A DNA stretch of 64,000 nucleotides, taken from the NCBI RefSeq assembly GCF_000478925.1, contig NZ_AP013072.1, forward strand, positions 412,501 to 476,500. The letters are read 5' to 3'. Source of the DNA: Streptococcus anginosus subsp. whileyi MAS624. GTDB lineage: Bacteria; Bacillota; Bacilli; Lactobacillales; Streptococcaceae. The translations under genes were made by a program, and so were the position numbers. Below the pieces are notes generated by a model. The model did not search any database and was not told the DNA's origin. It saw only the letters and a list, made by a program, of their open reading frames with translations. Position 1 is the stretch's first letter. Every line of letters begins with the position of its first letter. This document shows, in pieces, positions 11,672 to 19,743 of the stretch.

Positions 11672-12502
11672 ATGACAATTAAGATGGTTGTGACCGATAT
11701 GGACGGAACGCTCTTAGATGAAAAAGGGGAATTCGATCGAGGTCGGTTGAAAAATATATTGGATGAGCTGGACAAGCGGGAGATGCGGTTTGTGGTGGCA
11801 ACGGGCAATGAAATTCACCGAATGCGCTTGTTATTTGGTGATTTGCTGGAGCGCGTGACCTTGATTGCCGCAAACGGTGCGCGGATTTTTGATAAAAACG
11901 AGATATTGTTAGGCACATGTTGGTCTCCGGACTTGGTGGAACAGGTTTTGTCTTATTTTGAAGGGAGAGAACGCGATGTACACTTAGTTGTTACAGCTGA
12001 AAATGGTGCCTTTGTCAAAACGGGGACAACTTTTCCTATGATTGAAAAAGTCATGACAGCAGAAATGGCGCAAGAATTTTATCAAAAGATAAACTTTGTC
12101 GAAACATTGCATTCAGACGATTTTCCACAAGTTCTGAAAATGAGTATGGTGGTAAACGAGCAAGTAGCAGTTCAGGCTACTCAACAGCTCAATCAGGATT
12201 TCGCAGACACATTAAATGCAGTCACAAGCGGCTATGGAGCGATTGACATTTTGCAAAAAGGAATCCATAAAGCTTGGGGGTTAGAGCAATTGATGCAAAA
12301 ATGGGAAATTCAAGAGCAGGAAATCATGGCCTTTGGAGATAGTGAAAATGACATTGAAATGCTACAATTAGCAGGCATTTCCTATGCTATGGAGAATGCA
12401 GATCCTAAAACCAAGGCAGTTGCCAATCACCTTGCACCAGCAAATACAGAGGCGGGTGTCCTGACAGTATTAGAGAGCTATTTGAGCAAAGGAGAGAGTT
12501 AA
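11672..12502 (+). CDS. Cof-type HAD phosphatase
   Basis: 276-residue cytoplasmic phosphatase of the Cof subfamily (HAD IIB). The catalytic DxD pair is Asp9 and Asp11 in VVTDMDGTLLD; the late motif GDSENDIEML supplies the magnesium-binding acidic residues. I chose ATG at 11672, after AAAGGTGAT, rather than the in-frame ATG at 11651, which lacks a ribosome site. Members dephosphorylate sugar phosphates or cofactors; the substrate is unknown. The stop codon shares one base with the start of the SGNH gene. Confidence 0.88.
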   Translation: MTIKMVVTDMDGTLLDEKGEFDRGRLKNILDELDKREMRFVVATGNEIHRMRLLFGDLLERVTLIAANGARIFDKNEILLGTCWSPDLVEQVLSYFEGRERDVHLVVTAENGAFVKTGTTFPMIEKVMTAEMAQEFYQKINFVETLHSDDFPQVLKMSMVVNEQVAVQATQQLNQDFADTLNAVTSGYGAIDILQKGIHKAWGLEQLMQKWEIQEQEIMAFGDSENDIEMLQLAGISYAMENADPKTKAVANHLAPANTEAGVLTVLESYLSKGES

Positions 12503-13140
12503 TGGCTGTCCAATTATTAGATGAATGGCTTTTGAATGAGCAAGAGCAGGTCAGACAAAAGTACCAAGATTTGAATCGTATATCCGTCAAAGATCCCGAT
12601 GTACTTTTTCTGGGAGATTCTATCGTAGAGTATTTTCCATTACATGAGTTGTTAAAAACGTCAAAAACGCTAATAAACCGTGGAATTCGAGGTTATCGAT
12701 CCGATTTGTTGCTAGAGCATTTAGGATCTCTTTTATTTGGGCAGGCAGTTGATAAGGTCTTTCTCCTTATCGGTACCAATGATATTGGCAAGGAAATCCC
12801 CCAGCAAGAAACAGTAAAAAATGTGGAAAGTATCATCCAAACGATTGCTAGGAATTATCCTCTTGCAGAAGTTTGTCTTTTATCTGTCCTACCAGTCAAT
12901 GAAACCGCTACTTATAAAAAGCGCGTTCATCGAAGAAGCAATCAAAAAATTCAAGCCCTCAATCATGCTTATCAAGAGTTAGCTTCTGCTTATATGAGTG
13001 TGACCTTTGTGAATGTCTATGACAATCTGCTGAATGAAGCAGGACAATTAAAAGAAGCATTCACCACTGATGGACTGCATTTGACCGTTGCGGGATACCA
13101 AGTGTTGGCAGGCTACTTACAAAATAAAAACTTAATATAA
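12502..13140 (+). CDS. SGNH/GDSL-family hydrolase
   Basis: 212-residue esterase or lipase-like protein. Block I is LFLGDSIVEY with the nucleophile Ser40, the Asn block is LLIGTNDIG, and the Asp/His pair is in TTDGLHLTVAGY near the C-terminus. It has no signal peptide, so it acts inside the cell. Its start overlaps the stop of the HAD gene, so the two are translationally coupled. The likely substrate is an acylated sugar or platelet-activating-factor-like ester, but that is inference. Confidence 0.87.
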   Translation: MAVQLLDEWLLNEQEQVRQKYQDLNRISVKDPDVLFLGDSIVEYFPLHELLKTSKTLINRGIRGYRSDLLLEHLGSLLFGQAVDKVFLLIGTNDIGKEIPQQETVKNVESIIQTIARNYPLAEVCLLSVLPVNETATYKKRVHRRSNQKIQALNHAYQELASAYMSVTFVNVYDNLLNEAGQLKEAFTTDGLHLTVAGYQVLAGYLQNKNLI

Positions 13141-13157
13141 CCTAAACATTACTCTAT

Positions 13158-13224
13158 CCAAATGAGACATTATAACAACCAGCTATGACATTTTAGTTTA
13201 TTCGTTTTTTATTTATATTATAAT
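13158..13224 (+). promoter_or_regulatory. Promoter of the LytTR regulator gene with 21-bp-period direct repeats
   Basis: CCAAATGAGACAT (13158-13170) and CCAGCTATGACAT (13179-13191) start exactly 21 bp apart. The second TGACA ends at 13190, 28 bp before a TATAAT -10 at 13219-13224. The spacing and period are the same as at two other promoters (16547-16613 minus, 16637-16703 plus), which implies autoregulation by the LytTR regulator. Confidence 0.72.
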
Positions 13225-13271
13225 GTCTTTATCTGATTATTTTATACATTAGAATTAATAAGGAGAGAGAA

Positions 13272-14012
13272 ATGATAACTATTTTTGTACTAGAAGATGA
13301 TTTTGTACAACAATCTAGAATGGAGAGGACGATAAAAGAGGTTATGAAGAAAAATTCTTGGAAATATCGTCGTATTCATATTTATGGGAAACCCAATCAA
13401 CTACTTGAATCTATTACAGAAAGAGGTTCACATCAACTTTTCTTTTTAGATATTCAAATAAAAAATGAATCAAAAAGAGGGTTTGAGATTGCAGAAGAAA
13501 TTCGAAGAAAAGATCCAAATGCAACAATTGTATTTGTAACAACCCATTCAGAATTTATGCCTATAATTTTTCAGTATAAAGTTGCGGCTCTCGACTTTAT
13601 TGATAAAGGATTAGATGAAAGAGCGTTTTCTAGACATGTTGAAGAAGCTATCAATACTGTGATAGAAAAGCAAGGTCGTACAGTTATTGAAGATTCATTT
13701 AATTTTGAAACTTCATTAGCTATGGTCCAAGTGCCGTTTCATAATATTTTATATTTTGAAACATCGCCAACGATTCATAAAGTTATTTTACATACAAAAA
13801 ATGAGAGAATGGAGTTTTATGCTCGTATTTCAGAAATTGAAAAAGTAGATAAAAGACTTTATAAATGTCATCAATCTTATGTGGTAAATCTTGAAAATAT
13901 TTTAAAAGTGGATAAAGAAAATGGTAAAGTATATTTTGAAGATAATGAATATTGTTTAGTATCAAGGATGAGATTAAAAGGGTTGATAGATAGAATAAAA
14001 AAACTTCAATAG
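13272..14012 (+). CDS. LytTR-family response regulator (ComE/BlpR/FasA-like)
   Basis: 246-residue two-component regulator. The receiver domain (residues 1 to about 125) has acidic residues Glu8-Asp9-Asp10 and the phospho-acceptor Asp60 in LFFLDIQI; Lys near residue 117 follows. The C-terminal LytTR DNA-binding domain (about 145-246) contains YFETSPTIHKVILHT and LYKCHQSYVVNLENI, typical of the family. Upstream are two 13-bp repeats with 21-bp period, the expected LytTR operator, so it probably controls its own gene. The partner kinase lies 21 bp downstream and is broken by an IS. Related systems (Com, Blp, Fas, Sil) respond to secreted peptides. Confidence 0.92.
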   Translation: MITIFVLEDDFVQQSRMERTIKEVMKKNSWKYRRIHIYGKPNQLLESITERGSHQLFFLDIQIKNESKRGFEIAEEIRRKDPNATIVFVTTHSEFMPIIFQYKVAALDFIDKGLDERAFSRHVEEAINTVIEKQGRTVIEDSFNFETSLAMVQVPFHNILYFETSPTIHKVILHTKNERMEFYARISEIEKVDKRLYKCHQSYVVNLENILKVDKENGKVYFEDNEYCLVSRMRLKGLIDRIKKLQ

Positions 14013-14425
14013 CTTGATAAAGTTGGAGAGATTATGGGAGAAGTATTATATAATATTACATTTTTCATTCATATTGTGATTCTATTATTGATTTTTCATC
14101 AAGTGAGTGGAGTAAATCTGAGTAAAAAGTGGTTTATTTTTGCACCATTATTACTTCGTTTTCTGTTTTTTATTGCACCTGTGATTGCTTATTTTGTAAC
14201 GTTACTTTTTTTGGTGTTATATTCTTTGTATCGAAATGATTTTCACAATAGGATGTTAGATATCTTTTATGGCTTATATCCTGTTGTTGTAGAAAGTCTT
14301 TTTAACAGAATATTAACATTTTTTGTTTTTCCATTATTGGGAGTTAGTATGAGAGAAACAGCTAGTAGTGGATATTTCTCATTATTAATTGAATTATTGA
14401 TTTTCCCAACTTACTATTTTCTTAT

Positions 14426-15483
14426 GATAAATTGTAAAATATAGTGCAACAAAAAAACTCATAGCGTTTCATTGGTGTAAACTGTAAGTAACCACACAAA
14501 CAGAATCCCGAGGAAAAACTATGAGCTACTTCCATCTTACCATAACCGACCGAATAAAGATAGAAACCTACTTGGAATTAGGTTTGAAACCTTGCCAAAT
14601 TGCAAGTAAACTTGGCGTCCATAAGTCTACCATTTCAAGAGAGTTAAGACGATGCCAAAATGGTTACTCCGCAGCCCTAGCACAGGAACAGTATGACCAC
14701 AGGGCTAAGCAAAAAGGTCGGAAGTCTCGTTTGACACCAACGTTGAAAAAGGAAATTGAGGACGGTTTAAAATCCTCCTGGTCGCCTGAACAGATTTGTG
14801 GCCGCTATCAGCTTGAACAAAGGCCGATGGTAGCTTTTAAAACAATCTATAACTGGCTCTATGCTGGTTTGATTGCTCTGGATTTGAGTGTCCTTCGTCG
14901 TAAAGGAAAAACTCGACAACCTAAAGAAACACGTGGAAGATTTAGGATTGGCACATCGATTGCCAAACGTCCTAAAGAGGTCAGGAATCGTGAGACCTTT
15001 GGTCACTGGGAGCTCGATACTGTGGTGTCTTCCAGAGGCAAAAGCAAGGGCTGTTTAGCGACCTTTCTGGAGCGAAAAACGCGCTTTTACTTAGCTTTCA
15101 AGATACCAGACAGAACAGCCAAATCCATGTTTTCAGCCATCGAACAACTTTATAAGCTATTTCCAAAAGAGGCTCTTAAAACCTTCACTTCAGATAGGGG
15201 AAAAGAGTTTGCCTGCTATCCTCTGGTAGAGAATTTAGGAATTTCCTTTTTCTTTGCGGACGCCTATTCATCCTGGCAGAGAGGAAGCAATGAAAACGCC
15301 AATGGCTTACTAAGAGAATATTTTCCAAAGAAAACAGATTTAGCCGCTATCTCTGATGAGGCTTTGAACAAGGCCTTATATGATATCAATCACCGACCAC
15401 GAAAATGTTTAGCTTACAGAACTGCTTGTGAAGCTCTAGTGGATGAGTACGAGTAAATGTTGCACTTATTCTTGCAATTTATC
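14426..15483 (+). mobile_element. IS30-family insertion sequence, copy 1
   Basis: 1058-bp element bounded by 25-bp imperfect inverted repeats (14426-14450 and 15459-15483, 21 of 25 matching; outer end GATAAATTG). It carries one transposase gene. It looks identical to the element at 59546-60603, in the same orientation. It interrupts the sensor kinase gene. Confidence 0.93.
14521..15456 (+). CDS. IS30-family transposase, copy 1
   Basis: 311-residue DDE transposase. The N-terminus (residues 1 to about 60) has the helix-turn-helix segments of IS30 proteins, including LGVHKSTISRELRR. The catalytic triad is visible as Asp in HWELDTVVS, Asp in FTSDRGKEF and Glu in GSNENANGLLREYFPK. The protein is intact and identical in all residues to the copy at 59641, so it may be active. 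Confidence 0.96.
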   Translation: MSYFHLTITDRIKIETYLELGLKPCQIASKLGVHKSTISRELRRCQNGYSAALAQEQYDHRAKQKGRKSRLTPTLKKEIEDGLKSSWSPEQICGRYQLEQRPMVAFKTIYNWLYAGLIALDLSVLRRKGKTRQPKETRGRFRIGTSIAKRPKEVRNRETFGHWELDTVVSSRGKSKGCLATFLERKTRFYLAFKIPDRTAKSMFSAIEQLYKLFPKEALKTFTSDRGKEFACYPLVENLGISFFFADAYSSWQRGSNENANGLLREYFPKKTDLAAISDEALNKALYDINHRPRKCLAYRTACEALVDEYE

Positions 15484-16410
15484 TTATAAAATCCTTAAAG
15501 ATTGATTTTAAAAATTTACAACAAGGTTTTAAAAAGCAATACTTAAATCGTTTTTTATGTTTAATTAATTTGACAATGATTGTATATTTTATTCTTTTGC
15601 AAATATTGTTAATTTTTGAAGATGTTATCAATTCTGCGATTTTTTATCGACAATATTTAATTGGTATTTATACTATTTTGTTTTTAATAATGTTGATTTA
15701 TATAAATACAACTTTTAAAGATAGATTAGAGGAGGAGATTATTTATCAAAAGAATAGGCAATTAGAAGATTTAGCAAATTATAATCGACAAATAGAATCG
15801 CTTTATAATGAACTAAGGAATTTTCGGCATGACTATATAAATATTTTAAGTAGTATAAAAACAGGGATTGATAATCGCGATATTGATATTATATCTAGCG
15901 TCTATAATTCAGTCTTGTCAAAAACCACGGAGCAGTTTCAAAATCCAAAATATAATATTACCAATTTAATAAAAGTAAAAAATGAAGCAGTTAAAAGCAT
16001 TTTATCCGCAAAGTTACTTGAAGCACAAAGTAAAGGAATAAACATTAGCGTTGAAGCAGAAAAAGATTTCAGTGAGTCACAAATGGAATTGTTGGATTTT
16101 GTTACAATTCTCTCAATATTAATGGACAATGCCATTGAAGGAGCTCAGTTAGCACAGAGTTCGGAAATAACGGTAGCTCTTTTTAATAGTGGTAATACAA
16201 ATGTCTTGATTATAGAAAATACTACGGATGTTGCAAAGATTGATACATCAGATATCTTTTTATGTGGTTTTTCTTCAAAAGGCAAAGATCGGGGAATTGG
16301 TTTATATAATGTAGCAAATATATTGAAAAAATATCCTAATGTATCCATTATTACGCAAAGCAAGGATTTTCATTTTAGACAGACAATTGAAATGAGATAA
16401 ATTATTAGGA

Positions 16411-16450
16411 AATAAAAATACTTACATACTTAGTTGTAAGTATTTTTATT
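16411..16450. terminator. Bidirectional terminator between kinase gene and peptide gene
   Basis: A perfect 16-bp stem (16411-16426 with 16435-16450) and an 8-base loop, with T-rich arms on both strands (core AAAAATACTTACA). It serves both the plus-strand kinase gene and the minus-strand peptide transcript, fixing the latter at roughly 125-130 nt. Confidence 0.88.
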
Positions 16451-16478
16451 TTAGTGAGAATAGGTAAATAACAGATGA

Positions 16479-16523
16479 TTAATGTCTCCCATTTAAAAGT
16501 TTCCACCAATCAATTGCATTCAT
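16479..16523 (-). CDS. 14-residue leaderless peptide MNAIDWWKLLNGRH
   Basis: Small open frame, too short for routine gene finding. Its start is preceded by AAGGAGGTG (16540-16532), a nine-base perfect match to the 16S anti-Shine-Dalgarno, at 8-base spacing. A TAGAAT -10 lies at 16552-16547, and a pair of 13-bp repeats with 21-bp period lies upstream of that, matching the sites before the LytTR regulator gene and the CHAP gene. Transcription would run towards the shared terminator at 16411-16450. The peptide has no leader or double-Gly site; the Asp-Trp-Trp run recalls XIP-type peptides, but no Rgg/ComR gene is nearby. Likely roles are the pheromone or an effector of the neighbouring two-component system; a dual-function small RNA is the alternative. 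I do not recognise it from any known family. Confidence 0.62.
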   Translation of the reverse strand: MNAIDWWKLLNGRH

Positions 16524-16546
16524 AAGAAATCCACCTCCTTGTATTT

Positions 16547-16613
16547 ATTCTATCGAAATTTAAAGAAAATAGAAGACCATTGTCACAATTGGCTTGTATT
16601 TTGTCATAACTGG
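16547..16613 (-). promoter_or_regulatory. Promoter of the 14-residue peptide gene with 21-bp-period repeats
   Basis: On the minus strand CCAGTTATGACAA (16613-16601) and CCAATTGTGACAA (16592-16580) are direct repeats 21 bp apart. The last TGACA ends 28 bp before TAGAAT (16552-16547). The 5' leader would start near 16540, right at the ribosome site. Confidence 0.7.
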
Positions 16614-16636
16614 TAAATAAATTCCTAGAACTATTA

Positions 16637-16703
16637 CAGAATATGACAAAATAATGACAGACTTTGACAAATTTCTTTCAAATGAGTGAAGTTAAGCTAC
16701 AAT
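16637..16703 (+). promoter_or_regulatory. Promoter of the CHAP protein gene with 21-bp-period repeats
   Basis: CAGAATATGACAA (16637-16649) and CAGACTTTGACAA (16658-16670) are 21 bp apart; TGACA ends 28 bp before TACAAT (16698-16703). A third TGACA at 16655 also gives an 11-bp-period pair (ATGACA-N5-ATGACA) that resembles a VicR/WalR box, so a second regulator is possible. Confidence 0.68.
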
Positions 16704-16808
16704 CAGTTTATAAAATGTAAATGAAGGCAATAAAAGTGTATCAGAATCGATCAAGTCCATATTAGTGATAAATATTGAATCTAACCATATAAAGGAGAAA
16801 TAGTAATT

Positions 16809-18923
16809 ATGAAGAATCAAAATTGTAATAAAGAAGTTCAACGCTTTTCAATCCGAAAATATTCATTTGGTGTTGCATCTGTATTATTAGGATGTTTTCT
16901 GTTTGGTATCACTAATGTTTCAGCCGATGAGAACTCAACGGCTACCATTTCGACTACCACAGAGATTATGTCTTCTCATTATGGGAAAACAATGACTTCT
17001 AATTCCGAAAATAGCACTAACAATAATTCGGTAGTAGATAGGAATAACTCAGATACAACTTCTGTAATTGATAATACTCAATCTAAAAATGAGGAAAAAG
17101 CTGGCACAATTCAAACTAAACCAGTTGAAAATGTCTCGATATCAAAAAATGAGGTATTATCTTCAACTTCTACACCTAATGACAGTGTAGAGTCTAAAAA
17201 TAATTCAACAACCTCTATGTCAAGTACTAAAGTCAAAGAGACTGATGATTCTAACAAAGATATATCATCAAGTACTACCTCTTCTATTCAGAAAAAAGAT
17301 ATTCGCATCTCAAAGGATGATAGTCTTGTTGATGAAAATTCGGGTGAAATAAAAGAAATGGTAACAAAGCCTACCTTTACTCCCAAAATAGTACGACATG
17401 CTCTAGCTATAAATAATGGTTCGGTGGCAAGAGGTGATGATTATCCATGGAAACATGATAGTGTAGATCCTAATAATAGACACATTGATAAGTGGAGATT
17501 ATACACAAGAGAATGTACCTCTTTTACTGCTTATCGTCTTAGCTCAGTAAATCATTTTGAACTTCCTGGAGCCTATGGTAATGGAGGACAATGGGGCGGA
17601 CGTGCAAGACGAGAGGGCTACAGAGTTGATATGAATCCTGCAAAGGGTTCGGTTGCTTGGCTAGATGATGGCTCCTATGGTCATGTTGCTTGGGTATCAA
17701 ATGTTATTGGAAATAATGTAGAAATTGAAGAATATAACTATGGATATACACATAATTATCACATTCGAACGGTTTCTAAAACGGCATTTAGTGGTTATAT
17801 CCATTTTAAAGATCTTGCTGGTGGTTCAACTCCTAGTGAACCTACAAAACCTAATACAGGAGGTACATTACCTTCTTCAGGAACCTATCATTTTACAGAC
17901 CGTAAAGGAATCAAAGCAGAACCTAAAATATCTAGTCCAGACCTTGCTTATTATGATAATGGTTATAGTGTAACTTATGATAAGACTTTAATTGCTGATA
18001 ATTATGAATGGATTTCGTATGTATCTTACTCAGGGAACCGTCGTTATATTGCTATAAATAAAATTGCAACACCAACCACTCCAGTTGTCAAAGGGACAAT
18101 TAACATACAAAATAAAAATGATCAAGCAGGAACTTTTGATGTTGTAATCACAAATGTATCAAGTAATAGTGGTTTAAAAGAAGTACAAGTTCCAACTTGG
18201 TCTACTCAGAATGGTCAAGATGATATTATTTGGTATAGAGCTACTAAACAAAATGATGGCACTTATAAAGTTTCTGTAAATATTCACGATCATAAAAATA
18301 ATCGTGGGGAATATAATATCCATCTTTATTACGTTATAGACAATGGTAAACAAATAGGTGTAGGTGGCACCAAAACGACAATTGCAGAAGTACAAACTCC
18401 AGCAGTTACTCTTACAGGAACTATTAACATACAAAATAAGAATAATCAAACAGGGACATTTGATGTAGTTATTTCAAATGTTGCTAGTCCGAATGGTGTA
18501 AAAGAAGTTAAAGTACCTATTTGGGCAAGTCAAAATGGTCAAGATGATATTATTTGGTATAGAGCCACTAAACAAAACGATGGCACTTATAAAGTTTCAG
18601 TTCGTGCAAGTGATCATAAAAATTACCAAGGAGAGTACAATATCCATTTATATTATGTCCAAAACGATGGTAAATTAGTTGGTGTTACTGGTACAAAAAC
18701 AGACGTACACTTTATCACAAAACCTGCTATACCTGACAGAGGAGTTTATACTTTTACAGGACGATTTAGTATTAAAGCAGAGCCTAAAATTTCTTCTCCT
18801 GAATTAGCTTATTATGAAGCTGGAAATACAGTTAATTATGATAAAGTTCTATTTGCAGATGGACATTATTGGATTAGTTACCTTTCCTTCTCAGGCAATC
18901 GTCGATATATCAGCATTGCCTAA
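16809..18923 (+). CDS. YSIRK-signal CHAP-domain cell-wall protein
   Basis: 704-residue exported protein. Residues 13-40 form a YSIRK/GS-type signal peptide (FSIRKYSFGVASVLLG). A long Ser/Thr/Asn-rich low-complexity region follows to about 200. The CHAP amidase/endopeptidase domain spans about 205-340 with Cys236 (RECTSFTAYR) and His292 (GHVAWVSNV). Then come an SH3_5-like wall-binding domain (about 356-417), two GBS Bsp-like repeats (about 427-520 and 535-625) and a second SH3_5 domain (642-704). There is no LPXTG anchor, so attachment is presumably through the SH3 domains. It probably cuts peptidoglycan during division or lysis. Its promoter shares the operator layout of the LytTR regulator gene. 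Confidence 0.9.
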   Translation: MKNQNCNKEVQRFSIRKYSFGVASVLLGCFLFGITNVSADENSTATISTTTEIMSSHYGKTMTSNSENSTNNNSVVDRNNSDTTSVIDNTQSKNEEKAGTIQTKPVENVSISKNEVLSSTSTPNDSVESKNNSTTSMSSTKVKETDDSNKDISSSTTSSIQKKDIRISKDDSLVDENSGEIKEMVTKPTFTPKIVRHALAINNGSVARGDDYPWKHDSVDPNNRHIDKWRLYTRECTSFTAYRLSSVNHFELPGAYGNGGQWGGRARREGYRVDMNPAKGSVAWLDDGSYGHVAWVSNVIGNNVEIEEYNYGYTHNYHIRTVSKTAFSGYIHFKDLAGGSTPSEPTKPNTGGTLPSSGTYHFTDRKGIKAEPKISSPDLAYYDNGYSVTYDKTLIADNYEWISYVSYSGNRRYIAINKIATPTTPVVKGTINIQNKNDQAGTFDVVITNVSSNSGLKEVQVPTWSTQNGQDDIIWYRATKQNDGTYKVSVNIHDHKNNRGEYNIHLYYVIDNGKQIGVGGTKTTIAEVQTPAVTLTGTINIQNKNNQTGTFDVVISNVASPNGVKEVKVPIWASQNGQDDIIWYRATKQNDGTYKVSVRASDHKNYQGEYNIHLYYVQNDGKLVGVTGTKTDVHFITKPAIPDRGVYTFTGRFSIKAEPKISSPELAYYEAGNTVNYDKVLFADGHYWISYLSFSGNRRYISIA

Positions 18924-18957
18924 TTTTCTAAAGGCAGAAAATAGGAAATACACATAT

Positions 18958-19020
18958 GTTACAAATAAATTACAAATATTTCTAAAATATGTTGATTTTT
19001 ACAAAACAAAGTTATATAAT
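18958..19020 (+). promoter_or_regulatory. Promoter with VicR/WalR-like box, lipoprotein 1
   Basis: GTTACA-AATAA-ATTACA (18958-18974) is the reverse complement of TGTWAH-N5-TGTWAH, the VicR/WalR consensus. It is followed by TTGATT (18992-18997), a 17-bp spacer and TATAAT (19015-19020). Nearly the same sequence precedes the second lipoprotein gene. Confidence 0.62.
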
Positions 19021-19062
19021 GACTTTGGAATTTAAAGATTCCTGAAAAAGAAAGGAAATACA

Positions 19063-19602
19063 ATGAAAAAATCATATAAATTAGCAAGTGTAACCATGTT
19101 GTGCTCTATGCTCTTACTTGGTGCTTGTCATAAACACGAAGTCAAAAGTGGGACAAATGGACATTCAGTAAAAACAACGAAAACAACAAAAAGTAGTAGC
19201 TCTAAAAAGACAAAAGCTTCTCAAAATAACAAAACGTCTACTAATGATAATAAAACAACTGATAAAGAGCAAGACAATTCGGTTACAAATGCTCAATCAT
19301 CAGAGATTAGTAATTCAAATAGCCAAAATAGTGCAAGTAGTCAGCAATCTTCTACTCCTTCAATTGTTCAATCTCAAGGAGGAGGTACTCAAGTAACCTC
19401 TGGAACTCTTGAACTGTACCAAGACACGCCAGTTTATGCTTCACCAGATAAATCAAGCGAAGTTGCCTATACTTATCCTAAAGGAAATGTTGATTGGGAT
19501 CAGTATGTTTTTGAAAACGGTGAAAATTGGTATAGTTTTGTAGTTTCTAATGGAACAGAGTCTAAGCGTTACTACATAGCCTATTCAGATGTAAAACATT
19601 AA
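19063..19602 (+). CDS. Lipoprotein with SH3-like C-terminal domain
   Basis: 179-residue secreted lipoprotein. The signal MKKSYKLASVTMLCSMLLLGAC ends in a lipobox (LLGAC, lipid-bearing Cys22). A Lys/Ser/Thr/Asn-rich linker runs to about residue 110, and a compact domain (about 113-179) begins SGTLELYQDTPVYASPD and ends KRYYIAYSDVKH, resembling a bacterial SH3 wall-binding module. The first 22 residues and the promoter are almost the same as in the next gene, while the mature parts differ. Function unknown; a cell-wall role fits its neighbours and its VicR-like promoter. Confidence 0.8.
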   Translation: MKKSYKLASVTMLCSMLLLGACHKHEVKSGTNGHSVKTTKTTKSSSSKKTKASQNNKTSTNDNKTTDKEQDNSVTNAQSSEISNSNSQNSASSQQSSTPSIVQSQGGGTQVTSGTLELYQDTPVYASPDKSSEVAYTYPKGNVDWDQYVFENGENWYSFVVSNGTESKRYYIAYSDVKH

Positions 19603-19638
19603 AGATATTGTTAACCTTTTTTCTTGGACAAGAGAAAT

Positions 19639-19701
19639 ATTACAAATAAATTACAAACATTTATAAAATGTGTTAATTTTTACAAAACAAAGTTGTATAA
19701 T
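19639..19701 (+). promoter_or_regulatory. Promoter with VicR/WalR-like box, lipoprotein 2
   Basis: ATTACA-AATAA-ATTACA (19639-19655) is an exact VicR/WalR-type direct repeat on the opposite strand, followed by TTAATT and TATAAT in the same spacing as at 18958-19020. Confidence 0.62.
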
Positions 19702-19743
19702 GATTTTGGAATTTAAGGATTCCTGAAAAAGAAAGGAAATACA

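Larger units (their letters stand above)
14422..15487. repeat. 4-bp target-site duplication around IS30 copy 1
   Basis: TTAT at 14422-14425 and 15484-15487 directly flank the element. Collapsing the duplication restores the kinase frame, which supports these boundaries. Confidence 0.75.
14034..16400 (+). pseudogene. Peptide-sensing histidine kinase (AgrC/BlpH/ComD type) split by IS30
   Basis: The 5' part (14034-14425) encodes several membrane segments starting MGEVLYNITFFIHIVILLL. The 3' part (15488-16400) holds one more membrane segment, a coiled dimerisation stretch, the phospho-histidine motif FRHDYINIL, the Asn box MDNAIEGA and the Gly box KGKDRGIGLYN of HPK10 kinases. Between them sits a 1058-bp IS30 element flanked by TTAT. 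Removing the IS and one TTAT leaves 1305 bases, a continuous 434-codon frame, which is the normal length for BlpH/ComD kinases. A downstream reading from 15570 would keep the kinase domain but lack most of the sensor. The gene is presumed inactive as a sensor in this strain. Confidence 0.9.

Noticed and set aside
15570..16400. Separate intact short histidine kinase gene
   Set aside because: Deleting the IS and one TTAT joins it in frame to the upstream sensor part, so it is the 3' part of one split gene.
16721..16765. Second 14-codon frame (MKAIKVYQNRSSPY) in the leader of the CHAP gene
   Set aside because: No ribosome-binding site precedes it and it has no repeat of features seen for the minus-strand peptide; it is probably chance.
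18930..19743. Possible CRISPR-like or phage-type direct repeats before the two lipoprotein genes
   Set aside because: There are only two copies, and they include promoter, ribosome site and signal-peptide codons, so gene-cassette duplication explains them.
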